64,000 nt of DNA from Liolophura sinensis (taxonomy: Eukaryota > Mollusca > Polyplacophora > Chitonida > Chitonidae): contig NC_088304.1 of the NCBI RefSeq assembly GCF_032854445.1, forward strand, positions 2,604,001-2,668,000. Direction: 5' to 3'. The notes below the pieces were generated by a model. It saw only the letters and a program-made list of their open reading frames with translations, was not told where the DNA came from and ran no database searches. Position numbers and translations under genes: made by a program. Numbering within the stretch: position 1 is the first letter of the stretch; each line of letters starts with the position of its first letter. Positions 49,101 through 61,200 of this stretch are shown piece by piece.

Positions 49101-50166
49101 ACTCCATTGGCGGCAGCACTTTGGCAAACGACCACCTAAGTGTCTTCTATCGCCTAATGTCACCAAGGACCCATATCCAGTGAGAGAGGGGAAATCTACA
49201 AATGCCCTGTCCAAGAGCACGTGTGAAAGTGTACCTCATGATCGTGTGTGGAGGCCCTAACCACTAGACCATGACCCGCTCCACTCGAATACTTTTAGTC
49301 ATAGATTCTGCAAACACATGTCTGTGACAAATCAAATTTTCGCTCTCTATGTCACATTTTTGAAACCTTCATCAATACAAGAAGAAATATTCTGGTATTC
49401 ACATCTTCAAGTGCTTCAAAGCTGAAATTCATAGAAGGAGTCCATCCTTAAAAATGCTTTGCTGGGCATAAGTTCCTATTATTCAAATATTTATTTATTT
49501 ATTTGCTTGGTGTTTTATGCCATACTCAAGAATATTGCACTTACATCATGGTGGCCTGTGTTAAGGTGAGAGGAAACCAGGCAGAGCCCTGCGGAAACCC
49601 ACGATCATCCACAGGTTGCTGGCCAGAGCTTCCCACAGATGACCAGAGTCAAGGCCAGAATGAGCTTGACTTGAACTCACAGCAACCACATCAGTGAAAG
49701 GCTCCTGGGTAATTGTGCTGTGTAATCAGTAGGCCATAGAGCCCCACCCCACCCCCACACACACAAAAAATAGGGTTGACTGGTAGGGAAACTTTCTTAA
49801 TTGAGGTATTAATGAAACAATCATGACAATAGGGGGTTTCAGTGAAACAACGGGTGAAACAAGAGATGTTTTCATGAATCAAAAAGTGTTTTCATGCAAC
49901 AATAAAAGTTTTAAACAAATAAACCTTGAGGCAAAAATGAAATATAAAGTTCATTGAAACCCCAAGAAAATGTAGAGCCTTGTATTGGTAAATGGAACTC
50001 CTGGCCAAACTAAAAGCAAGCCTCTGTCAGAAGCACTTGTAAATACTTTTCCACTGGGTTCCTAATTTCTTACCATCATATTTTGGTGGCATTTCATACT
50101 TGGCTACTCTGTATGACCCAAACAGACAATGTGGAACATAAGAACACAGTAAAGGTATTGCGGTAC
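42680..50166 (-). CDS. MRPL16: Mitochondrial ribosomal protein L16 (uL16m), three exons seen
   Basis: Exons on the minus strand: 50166-50074 (93 nt), 48894-48737 (158 nt) and 43138-42680 (459 nt with stop). Splice sites are all GT-AG and phases match (phase 1, then phase 0). Exon 2 ends MPPKYD; exon 3 gives EYPERRKLRIMDRVPLLP and ends GEYAIQ; exon 4 opens ALTGGQMRWGHIEGVRL. The L16 signature GHRMGKGKGSIDHY and VKAG-like PIKAGRIILEMGG are in the last exon. Product so far is about 236 residues against about 250 in vertebrates. The protein is a large-subunit component of the mitochondrial ribosome near the peptidyl-transferase centre. The first exon, with the start codon and the beginning of the transit peptide, lies upstream of 50166 and was not located. 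The intron 48736-43139 is filled by a 51-bp array derived from this gene. Confidence 0.93.
43145..43738. other. MRPL16 intron, unique part
   Basis: AT-rich intronic sequence between the last exon and the arrays. No feature recognised. Confidence 0.5.
43739..43836. repeat. 32-bp tandem repeat, three copies
   Basis: The unit starts GACCAGCGCTAAAACCCACT and recurs at 43741, 43773 and 43805. It is unrelated to the neighbouring 51-bp array. Confidence 0.9.
43901..48736 (-). repeat. 51-bp array: amplified exon end plus 5' splice site of MRPL16
   Basis: About 95 tandem units. On the minus strand each unit reads GAGGTTCATAATAAACTACA, GTATGGAGAGTAC, a short variable segment, ACAG then GTGTGTGTG or GTATGTGTG. 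The first 42 bases correspond to the last 42 bases of the MRPL16 exon ending at 48737 (EVHNKLQYGEYAIQ), and the last nine to the start of its intron. Every unit therefore carries a copy of the CAG|GT donor. The array starts directly at the real donor. Because 51 is divisible by three and stops are rare, two minus-strand frames stay open for more than 1,300 codons. Variants (GAATGT, TGCC and AATAATG-type changes) recur in blocks, so higher-order copying has taken place. Confidence 0.92.
47926..48736 (-). repeat. 162-bp higher-order repeat at the exon-proximal end of the array
   Basis: Here three subunits (51, 51 and about 60 bp) form a 162-bp unit. The longer subunit contains ATACACTCTACAGGTGTATG. 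The phrase CCACACATACACCTGTAGAG recurs at about 48128, 48290, 48452 and 48614. In-frame stops occur in this part (for example at 48653-48655). Confidence 0.85.
48737..48894 (-). CDS. MRPL16: MRPL16 internal exon, parent of the 51-bp array
   Basis: The acceptor TTTATGTCAG ends at 48895 and the donor CAG|GTATGT lies at 48736. It encodes the segment aligned to the start of the mature domain (RKLRIMDRVPLLP, then RGPEEVHNKLQYGEYAIQ). Its last 42 bases are the source of the array unit. Confidence 0.9.
48945..49280 (+). mobile_element. SINE-C, copy 1
   Basis: A repeat of about 300 bp matched by 52781-53080. Shared phrases are CTGCTGCCTTGCTTGGT, CTCAGCACT(G/A)AGAGGTTAGA, TGACTG(T/G)GTGGGGTGTCAT and GGCGGCAGCACTTTGG. 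The start (GGGATCAAACCTAGGCCAGG) may be a B-box-like remnant. It lies in a MRPL16 intron. Class inferred from size and dispersal only. Confidence 0.6.
49488..49745 (-). mobile_element. SINE-B, nearly full length
   Basis: On the minus strand: a GGGGCTCTATGGCCTACTGA head, ACCCAGGAGCCTTTCACTGA, the AAGTCAAGCTCATTCTGGCC middle, ATCGTGGGTTTCCGCAGGGC, then ATATTCTTGAGTATGGCATA and an AAATAAATAAAT tail. It lies in a MRPL16 intron, antisense to SINE-C next to it. Confidence 0.75.
50074..50166 (-). CDS. MRPL16: MRPL16 upstream exon (end of transit peptide region)
   Basis: Acceptor TTCTATTTACAG ends at 50167; donor G|GTAAGA lies at 50073. The exon encodes TAIPLLCSYVPHCLFGSYRV and AKYEMPPKYD. It begins with two bases that complete a codon, so at least one more exon lies upstream. 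The content suits the junction between a mitochondrial targeting segment and the mature protein. Confidence 0.8.
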
Positions 50167-52210
50167 CTGTAAATAGAATACAAATTGACTGTAGGCAATG
50201 CGAGATCAATCCACTTCAAGTAATATCACTGATTAATAAGTGTATACGTGTGCTTTTATGCACAAGGACCGAAAAGGATGAAATTTCATGTTTCACTTTT
50301 CACACAACTCATACGTGGGAAGGTCAGCAGCAACTTGCAGATGGTCATGGGTCTCCCCCGGGGCTCTGCCCGCTTTCCTCCCACCATAATGCTGGCCGCC
50401 GTCGTATAAGTGGAATATTCTTGACTACAGCGTAAAAAAACAATCAAATAATTAAGTTTCACACAACTAATCCAAGTAAAAAGATTCAGTATGTAAACAA
50501 TTTTTGCGTAACAGAATAAAATCATCTGCACTTTTAAGCTGTATATAAAACATATATCTTTAAATATAATGAGGGCGTTTTATTTGTTGAGATTACGTAT
50601 GCATGTCAAAATGCATAACGCGCCACAAAATTAGCCTGCGAAATTTTGGAGCAAATTGAGTTCAAGTGTATGGCGATAGGCCTATCTATCATTTGTGCCT
50701 CTTTCTCACCAATGACATTGTCCGATTTACTCAGGAGTAAACATCTTCTTGAGATTTTTTCGACGGGTGAAATCATCATAAAATGTTGGTGTTGCACTAA
50801 ACTACTGGTGTTGCACTGATATGTTATACCGAAAATCACATGTCAGAATAAAACACTTTCAATGTTGATTTCTCATCAAAGCCAACCAAACTCCGCCGGC
50901 GACATGCGTGGTTGTACGGTTGTTATGAAAATACGCACTTAAATATGTTCCTCCTAAAATGGAAAAAATCTATAATTATAAATGTACAAATCAGAATGTT
51001 TATTCCAGAATTAGACTTCTAAAACTAAATCAGTTATGTTCAGTTTTGTCACTTTTAAACGGTATAGGTGTGTATGATAAAGATATTTTTGTTGTTTTCG
51101 AACTTCTTTGACTTTACTAAATTTCAGCTTCAAATCGTTTGTCAAATCTTAGATTTTAACCCAACCATCATGGAAAACACGGTGATGTCGTCTGCAACCT
51201 TGTAAATGATTGTGTCGTTCCAGTCGTGGTGACCTTTAGCATTGTGCTAGTCTAACGCAATGACTGCTTTCAAAGAATCTTGGGTGTACATATGGCTTTG
51301 ACAAATCAATCAAACATGAAAACATACAAACTTTGGCTGCATCAAAAGTCTCGGACCTCAGGTAACTGCAACAACAACAACACCATTATGTTTTTGTGGG
51401 TTTTTTTTTTTTTTTGTCTGAGCAGCCCGATACTGCCGTCAGTTTTAAACTGTTAAAGACCAAACTTGTTTGTGTCATGACACCAGCATGAAATATTTTA
51501 AAAAGTGTTGATCGAACTAACTGTGTAAAAAGCCAGATCGGAACATGTTTCACTGAGGGAATTTTCCACATCACATGATCAGTCTGACATGACAGACTGG
51601 ACGGTAATAAAGACCGGATTAGAGAGGGATCAGCTACACATAAGCAACCATAGCACACTCAAACTACTACATGGACATATACCAAGCAACAGCAACAGCA
51701 TTTCAAGCTATCCAGACATGCCAGAAATATGCAATGGTGATTTGGTAAAATCATGGAGGTAGAATACAAGGAGGTAAAACAGGTTGGCCTCACATACATG
51801 CTGTGGCATTGTACTCTGAATGAAACTTCCTGTCGTCGTGCAGTCTTTCATGTTCAATGATACCGTGCTTCAGAGCGCGTATGCAAGCCAAGGTTAACAG
51901 GATCTGGGTAGAAAAGGATCTCACCATGTGCACTTTCCTTGAGTGAATATCATTAACACCAAATTTTTGTGTACAAGAAAGATGTAAAGGGTCATTTTTT
52001 AAAATGAAAATGAAAATAAAATGAAAAGGGCTAGGCCTATGGCCGTACCAGCACTACTGCTTCCAACGCCACTGAAAAGGGTGCATGTCTCAAAAGCACA
52101 GAGACACCCTCCTCTCCACCACCACTTGCCCAAGCTAAACCAGTAAGTAAGACAGGTGCATGTAATTATGATGTTTGTGTAATGACGTCTTTGTGATCTT
52201 CTGTTCCCAG
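50167..52210. other. Region between the divergent genes MRPL16 and DEPDC5
   Basis: The first exons and promoters of both genes should lie here. I could not identify either start codon with confidence. The most CpG-rich spot is at about 50880-50935. A possible donor-like GTAAGT occurs at about 52140. A truncated SINE-B is present at 50308-50452. Confidence 0.5.
50308..50452 (+). mobile_element. SINE-B 3' part
   Basis: Contains GTGGGAAGGTCAGCAGCAAC, the CCACCATAATGCTGGCCGCC core, GTCGTATAAGTGGAATATTC and a CAATCAAATAA tail. Confidence 0.75.
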
Positions 52211-55200
52211 ATCCGAATGTGGATATTGTGATAAACCCAAAGGAGTTCCCTGGATTGAAGGCCAAGGATATCCTGGAGATTTACCACCCAGATGAGGAGT
52301 ATAGGTAAAGGATGTTCTTTAAATTTTGAAAATTTGCAGAGATATGTTAAATTTTTCACAGCGTTTAAGATAGATGGAAGAATGAGGCAGTCGGAAATTT
52401 GCACCCAGCTCCAGTAACTGTAACTGTATTTCAGTGGTATATATAGACTTAAAAGCATCATTACAGTTTTTGTTCCCGCAGTGAATTTATGTATGGAATT
52501 TTCTTTTAAAGTGGGTAACTTCCTTTAACTGGCATTGAGAAGTTAGACCATGGTCATTAGTCAAAAGTTTCATGGGGCCACTCCAAGACATTGCTATCGT
52601 GTTATACAAAAAGTTGTTTAACAAATTCGCTGCCTTGTATAACTTATGAAGTGGGTTGAATTTTGGACTTTTTTCAAATACATTGAGCATTTAGGATAGA
52701 TGTATGGTCTTAATATACAGAACATATGAAATAAAATATTCTTGAGTATGGTGATAAACAACAATCAAGTTGGTTAAATTGGCTTGAAGTCGCGCGACCA
52801 GAGATCAAATCCACGTTGGGTCATACCAAAGACTTGTTGGTACTTGTTGCTGCCTTGCTTGGTGCTCAGCACTAAGAGGTTAGAACGAACAAACAGGGAC
52901 TGGGTGGCCCAGTGTCAGTATAATGACTGGGTGGGGTGTCATGTTTGGTGTCTTCAGTGATACATCAGTGGCGGCAGCACTTTGGTGGCATGCCAAAAGA
53001 AGTGACAGTACTCACACCTAATGACACCAGGTCATCATATGACTGAAAAATTGACAAGTACAGTGTTAAACCTCTAGCATTCAGTTAATCAGTCATTCAT
53101 TTCTGGGATTGATTTATTTTGACATTTGTAATATTGTGTGTTGGTAATATTGGCATAATATTGAAGAATAGGTCATTAAACTGGGACAGAATTTAACCAT
53201 TTTGTTAAAAAATTTATGTCAGGGTTTATCACAAATGTCATGATTGATATCTATGAAATGATGGATATAAAGGATTCATTCATTTTCCTTCCAGTCGCCT
53301 GCTGCTACAGTTTGAAGAGTTGAATGATGAGCAGAAGCAAATTAATCAAAAAGGTATGATTGGAGTTTTTCACCAGTTGTGTGGAGAAAACGTTTTTGCC
53401 CATATGCAGGTGTAAACCAGCATACGAAGACAGAAACTCCCGATTCATCTTTACACAAGATGTGGCTAGCTGTTTGTGGCCTCATGACCAAGTTGCTGGA
53501 ACACACAAGTAGCAGGTTCAAACCCAACCTTGGACAGGAAATTTGTGAATTCCTTTAAATATAATTTCCCTTTTTGTTATGCCTTTTGTCCTCATCCTCT
53601 GTCTGGTAAAATGAACAGTCTTAACATTATTGGAATTTGTATTACACCCTTCATGTTCACCCGCACATATCTTTTAGCTTCTTTCCAGCTTACATCATAA
53701 ATGTTAAACCTGTCCATGTCTTTACAGAGACAGTCAGTATTGACCAGTCTATCGCCACTGCCTTCCAGCTGCGAATGTACAAAGATGTCTATGTCCAGAA
53801 AGTTAACCCACAGGTAAGAAAGTTGTCTGTGTCATAATAAACGAAGCGCTCTACAAAAAATCCTAATGGACAAAGTAATTGGCACATTCTGTAGGTGCCT
53901 TCATCCATTTTTCACTTCAGTTATTTTTCTGTTAAGTCAAATTATTAATAGAAATAGACTGACTGCTTAGACTCTTGAACTCCTGAAATTCTTTACTGTC
54001 TTTCCTAACTTTTGGCTGTTTGCTATGACCTGGTAATATTTCAAACTCAGTGTGTTATTTCTAGCTTTATGTGGTACATGTAGGCAGTTATTTATAGTTT
54101 TGAAGTGATGTCATAGCTGCACTGAGCCAATTATCCATACACTCTTTAGTCACCTGGCTACAGCACTGGAGGTGAAAACAAAAACCAAATTTAACCGATG
54201 TGAGATCGGCCTTCAGTAAGATTTTAACATGAATAATGAAAAATATATCTTGTAAGTAATTTTTTTGGTAGTTTCATTGTCTTGTAGCTCTTTAAACTTC
54301 ATAAATCGGCAAAAATCAGCATTCACCCATTTAGCTTCATGTTATTTATCACCCTCTGATTCTTGCGAGTATCCCAGATGCTCAAGGGTAGGAATTCTCC
54401 AGTTTCACAGTTATCATATTTCTTGATTTGGATGCACCCATTGACATTATGCTCTGCCTTTATGCCTTGTGCTGTCTGTTTTTTTTTTTTTGGAGTGTGT
54501 TCTCCAGACCTTCAGTTATTTATATTGTCATCTGCTATGCATTGTTGTCTCAGGATGTTACCCTGGACCTGGTGGAGCTCCTGTTTAAGGAGCAGTACTA
54601 CAGTCGAAGTGATATGTGGAGGATGAGGAAGAGTCTGGTAAGGGAGGCAACTCTCTCTAATACAACAAAGTAATGATTGATGGAGCTCCTGTTTAGGTTA
54701 CACGAGCACATCGGTTTAACTTAGTGTTAATGTCGTAAATTTGTCAACTGTAACCTCAAAAATATATCCACTAACAATACCAACATATGCAGCTTGCACT
54801 TTTCTCTACAACATAAGACAAGCATGACAACCATTGTTTTGAGCTGTGAATTAAAGTCATAGTATCTTGATAACCTACACGGGGGTGGGTGGTAACACAA
54901 AGCAAAACATATTCAGTTCTATCGAAGGTAGACAAAATTCTGTTGTACATTGTATTTTAACTGGGTGCAAAATAGCAGTGTAGCAATTTATAGTGTATCA
55001 ACAACCTAACATGTCTGTATGGCAGTATTATCCAATCGGTGCTCCTTCACTCTTTAGTTCGGAAGCAAATCTTTGACCCAGTTGCCCGAATTACGCATGT
55101 GTAACATTAAGAGACGTTATTTTGCTGAGTCTGGTTAGGGAAGTAGTCAAGGATTTCAAGATGATGATGATGATGTGGGATGTAAGTTGTGACAGGTTGG

Positions 55201-58200
55201 TTAGAGGGGTTAATCTCTCAGGAAGAGTTGTGAGGGGTGGGATGGGGATATGAATGGGGCCTGGCGTGGGATGGGGATATGAATGGGGCCTGGCGTGGGA
55301 TGGGGATATGAATGGGGCCTGGCGTGGGATGGGGATATGAATGGGGCCTGGCGTGGGATGGGGATATGAATGGGGCCTGGCGTGGGATAGGGATATGAAT
55401 GGGGCCTGGCGTGGGATGTATATAAGTTACACCTCTATTTAACACATTACGGTCACATAAACATTCATTTTCTACTTATTTCAGGTGAACACTTGTGCAT
55501 ATTTGACCAAAAAAGTGGCATTTGCCGACATGAGGTGAGAAAGCTCACTGTGGTTTTTGTTATCTTATAGTTCAGTACATGTATATGGTGATGAAGTAGA
55601 TACACGTATCTTGGCTTGAGATTTAAGTAAAGTGTAATGTCTCCCAGGAGATAAATGTATCGGATTTACAATGGACATCAAGTATGAAGAATGCAGCATT
55701 GGTAAATCAACAGACTTAATTTGAATTGAATCTGAATCTGACATTTGTTTCATTGTAGAGCACAGGTCAATGAACTTTGGGCGAAAGGAGAGAAGGTGAC
55801 GTGTGGTGTGGTTTCTGAGGACACTAGGGTGAGTTGCCTCCCTTTTCTGATCGCTCTATACCATATGTCCTTGCTATAGAGTTGTTTGCTGAATACTGGT
55901 AATTCAGTGGTTTTTTTCATCGACATTTCATCAATCTGTATAAATATCTGTATTATTAATTGGCATGCTGTATACCAAGTTAAAAAATGATTCTACCCTT
56001 TTGCGTAAGATTTTCCATTTGTAAATGATATGTACAGTTACACACTGTTCACAATATTCCACTAATTCACAACCCATTACTTAAGAAATTCTGAAATGCT
56101 TTATACCAGTGTTGAAACAGTAGTTAACTTTTGTGTCACCTTGCTGTCAGATCGTGTTCCGTTCCCCAACAGCTGTAGTCAGCATTTTCATACAGATGAG
56201 CTCAGAAATGTGGGAATTTGACAACTATGGTGATCTGTATTTTGAAAAAGCTGTGGATGGATTTTTGAAAGACCTGTTTGCAAAATGGAAGGTAAAAATA
56301 AATCTTACTTTTATGTTGTTTGGCTCTGCAAGTTTCACCGAACTCCTCAACAGAGCATTACATCACCTTTCGCTTTACATCACCGCCACCAATAGACAAG
56401 CTTGAACTTTGGAGCCTGTGAGACACACCTGGGCCTGTTTTCACTTAATCTCATCACTTGTCTCCTCCCGCGGAACTATTTAATCAGCATTCATCAATAA
56501 AATTGTTTTTGGTTTTGGTTTGAATCATGTTGTACATACTCTAGATGAAGAGAGCGTATGTGTATTAAGTAATATCATAGATTTCTGTACGAAATTTCCT
56601 ACTGGTAGCAGTGATGTAAAGCGAAAGGTAGAGAGCAATACATGCATTATAAGGAGTGTGAAGTTTCATGTGTGAATGATACCATTTAGATTCTGTTGTA
56701 AAATGACACCTAACAGAGTAATGTATTGTAAATGCAATGTTGAACTTAAAATCAATTCTACTTTAACACTTTAGCATTAAGATCAGGATAGAAAACCTTC
56801 AGATTAAAAGGCATAGCAGAATGAGGAATTTCCTGGTTGTAACTTCAGCATAAACCCCATGTGTACTGCAGAAGGCATAGTGATAATACTACACACAAGT
56901 CATAGTAATTATCACCCTGTTTGTGCTCTTAGGGCTGTCCTTTTTGAGACAATGTAATGGCTTCCACAGAAACGCGGCCAGTAAGGTTACAGTACTGAAG
57001 CCACCTCTTGTTGGTTCAGCTATGACTGAGGGAAATACTCTTGAGCACAGCGTGAAATACCATGGAGATAAATAAATAAATAAATGTTTGTGTTATTGCA
57101 GGAGCAGAATTGTTTACATGATGTCACAATAGTGCTGTTTTCAAGAACATTCTTTGATGCCAAATCAAGAGGTACATGTTTTTTTTTTTTTGGTTTTGAG
57201 GAATTTGTACTGTTCATGTGGGATTAGTATGCCAGCTTTGAGACTCGTATTCTATGTAGGTATGACTTAACAGATGTAACTTTGGACTCTTTATTTAAAC
57301 TGTAATCCTGTGACTTCTGAAGCATATTGTTTCTTAGTGGCATCCACATGGAGGTCTGATATGATCGCAGTAGTCTTAATACTTCATGTATACTTATCTT
57401 TTTATAAATAGCACAATTTTTGTCTTCTCTGTCAGATGAGTTCCCAAGGTCAATGAGAGATTGTGTACAGCAGGACTATAGAGGGCGCTTTTATGAGGAC
57501 TATTACAGGTATGCAAGTGTTTTGAAGCTTACCTGTGAACTGTAAGCTTCAAAACTATAGAAAGAAACAAAACGATAACAGAATATAAACATATTTCACA
57601 TTTCACAGAATAAATAATTGAAGAAGAGAAATTTATGTAGTTAAAAAGATCAGAGAAACAGTCAAGCATGATTAATGTTTGAGGTAAAGAACTAACGTTA
57701 TTTGAATTTCCATGAAGTTTCGGTCTTGTTCTTGCAGTGATATTTGAAGAAATTGTTTTAATAATCATTTTATCAATTTTTGTTTTTTTCAAAACCAGGT
57801 GGAACAAGAATTGAAACACATTTTAATGCTTAAAACTGTACAATTATGGCTGAGGAGAATTTGCACTACGGCAGGTACATATCTGTGCTCTGGATGTTTA
57901 AGAATAATATATGAGGCAAGTATTTCAAGGAAAAGTGTTGTTGTTGTTGTTCTCAGGGTAGTGATTCAGAATGAGAGGTATGAAGACTGGACCAGTACAC
58001 TTGTTCGACTGAAGACACTCTTCAACGAGTACCCACAACGAGTCCTGCATTACCACGAAAACAGGGGAGATAACCAGAAGGTCCCCACAGCCCACAACTC
58101 GACAGCCGCACAAGGCAACTTCCTGGAAACCTTGAACATGGCGCTTAACTGTGAGTTCTGAAAATAGTTATGTATGAGTAAGTAATTCATCATTTATAGC

Positions 58201-61200
58201 CACCTAAAAAGGTTAGAGAACCAAGCAGGAGACCTGGGTTCAGTTCTATGTTTGTGACTTTTGTATTATCATACACTCTTGGTTCTTCCTCTCTGGGTTA
58301 ACTGTGTGTGTATTTTGACTTGTTTGTCTTTGGCCATATCCTTGCATTGTGGCAGCACTGTAAATGCTCAAGAAATGGTTGTAAATTGATCCAAATAGCG
58401 ATAGAACCAAAGTAAATATCAAGCAAACATACCAACCTACTATTATACATGTAACATGACATTTAAAAGAAACTCATGATTTAGGCTTGTTAGATATTAT
58501 CACATTTACTTGAAGTACAGAAAAAACTATGGTCTACAGCTATCTGTGCCCATACATTTAACTTACAAAGCAAAGAAGTACACTCACGTTTTCATTTAGT
58601 GCCATCATATTAATGTATTTAGAGGCTGAATAAGTGACATGGTCAAATCATGTGACAGAATCACTCACGTTATATGTTCATCTGCAATGCCCCTCATGAT
58701 TTTTCATGAATTCGTGAGTTTGTCAGTTGTTTTGTCAGTTTTTTCCTTCCAATTTCTTTCTTTTTTGTGATGTGTTTGTCCTGTAACTGATGCTGATTTT
58801 TCAGTACATGAGAAGTCATGTAAGGGCCATAACTTTGGACGGAACAAGGAAATCCCACCATCCTGGAAGTCAAAACTCTCTTGTTTTCAGGCTCCTACAT
58901 CCTCTTTATGCTCATCGAGTTTGCTGTTAAATCCGTGTATTTTTGTCATCTATTTTCATGCATCTGTTGCTGCTGTTTGCAGTGTTTGAGAAGTGGTACA
59001 TAGACCGTAACTTTGACAGAACGGGGAAGGTGGCTGTGGTGATCACCCCGGGGGCAGGAGTATTTGAAGTGGACAGAGAACTGTGCAACATTACGAAGCA
59101 GAGGACCATCGACTGTGGTGAGTTCTTAATTGGTCAAGCTTACCTTATGTATACTTTTCTTCAATATGTTAAATTATTTCAGTGCTTAAAATAATCTCTT
59201 CAAGATTTACTTTACATTTACGTGAATAAAAGATAATCTGCATGAACCCGATGTGTTCACACATATTAAAACTGTATATAAGCTGTCACGAAATCTTAGG
59301 CTGCCTTTACTGAGCATGTATTTCTACTTGTAGGTGTTGGCAGTGACCTGGTTTGTGTTGGAGAACAACCCCTCCATGCTGTCCCACTGTTTAGGGTCAG
59401 TGCCACAAACACACTCCTTTATGCCAGTGTACCAAAAATCAGTGATCTAACAGCTATAAAATCTTTTTCTTTTTATTAATCAAACAGGGATGAATTCTCT
59501 ACTTACATTATCAGAATTGTATTATATTATACTTGCACATACTAATACGGAAAATTCTTTAAATGTTCCTTGGGCCCCTGTGGCCAAGGGGGTTAGCATG
59601 CCAGCACGACCCAATGACCCAAGAGCCTCCCACCAATGTGATCACTGCAAGTCCAACTCATGCTGGCTTCCTCTCCAGCTGGACGCAGGAAGGTCTGCCA
59701 GCAACCTTAGGTTGGTCGTGGGTTTCCCCCCCACCATAATGCTGGCCGTAATATAAGTGAAATATTCTTGAGTATGGGGGAAAACACCAATCAAATAAAT
59801 AAATTTAATATGCCTTTAATTTCTTTATTATATCTTCTCGCCACAAATCTTCCCTCTTCGTCTTAAAACTTTCCTATGTATTTCTTGCTAAAATTTATAT
59901 ATGTGAATAAGATATAAATAACAATGATTTTATTATGTTATAAGAACATACTTTTGTATTTATGATTTTGTTCATTCTGTTTGGTCAGTTTCACAACAAA
60001 AACCCTAATCAAAGGATGCAGGACATGGGAGATGATTACAACATTCCACATTGGATGAACCACAGGTAAATACAGGACCACTGGGCTGCCATTTTCAGTA
60101 TTTAAGTTTCTCACCACCACTCCATTCATAATATTGAAGAAGACAAGGCATGACTGCGTAAATTTCAAATGCCACACACGCTTTCCATCCTCATGCCTAT
60201 AATTTCATCAAGTTCACCTAAGTTGTTTACAATGAAATGGTTCAATGTTAACAGCCAGTCAGTTGCGATGCATCAAAATACTATGTCACAAAAAACTTTC
60301 CTTCCTTAACTTTTTTGTGATTATTTCATTGCATTGTGATATTAACTTGGTTGTGGTTCAACTGATAGCTGTTTGTATCTTGCTACTACTTAATATATTA
60401 GAAATAAAAGATGTCATTCTCTTGATAAAGATCCATACATGAGGATTGAAAACTTGTGTAGCACTAAAACTTTATGTGGAGGAGCATTGACTTCTTCATT
60501 GCTATCATTAAACCTATATACTGCATCAGGGGGTCTCTGTGGCTCAGTTGGTTAGCGCGCTAGCACAGCGTAATGATCCAGAAGCCTCTCACCAATGCGG
60601 TCGCTGTGAGATCAAGTCCAGCTTATGCTGGCTTCCTCTTGGGCCGAACGTAAGAAGGTCTGTCAGCAACCTGCGGATATTCGTGGGTTTCCCCTGGCGT
60701 CTGCCCGGTTTCTTCCCACCATAATGCTGGCCACCGTCGTATAAGTAAAACACCAAGCAAATAAATAAATCTTTCAACCCCAGCTTTTAGAAATAAGCTA
60801 AGAAGTTGGTCACAAATGTCTGTGGTATAGGCCTGTAAGTTTATTACGCTGAGCATTATGGATTCCTCTATCTTTCAACCTGACCTCTGTGATATAAATC
60901 AACAATACTTAAACACGGTATGATTACACCCCAGTCAAATAAATAAATTTACATATATGTGTATGGTGCATCATGGTTGAAGTTATGGTGATAATGAATG
61001 TGGGAGATTTTTTGGGCAAATAAACTGAAATTATTACAGTTGTTTGAGAGTGTCATTATGACGTGCAGTTTATTAAAAAACATCATGAAGGGACATGGTT
61101 ATACTGCTGCAGTGCTTGTCTTCTATAGTCTCTATAGAATTCACTTCCTAATCTTGCTTTCTCTGCCACAGTTTCTACACATCAAGAAGCCAAGTCCAGT

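Noticed and set aside
50904-50942. Short plus-strand ATG frame near the CpG-rich spot as DEPDC5 exon 1
   Set aside because: Its translation (MRGCTVVMKIRT) does not match the conserved start of DEPDC5 and it ends at a stop with no donor in the right phase.
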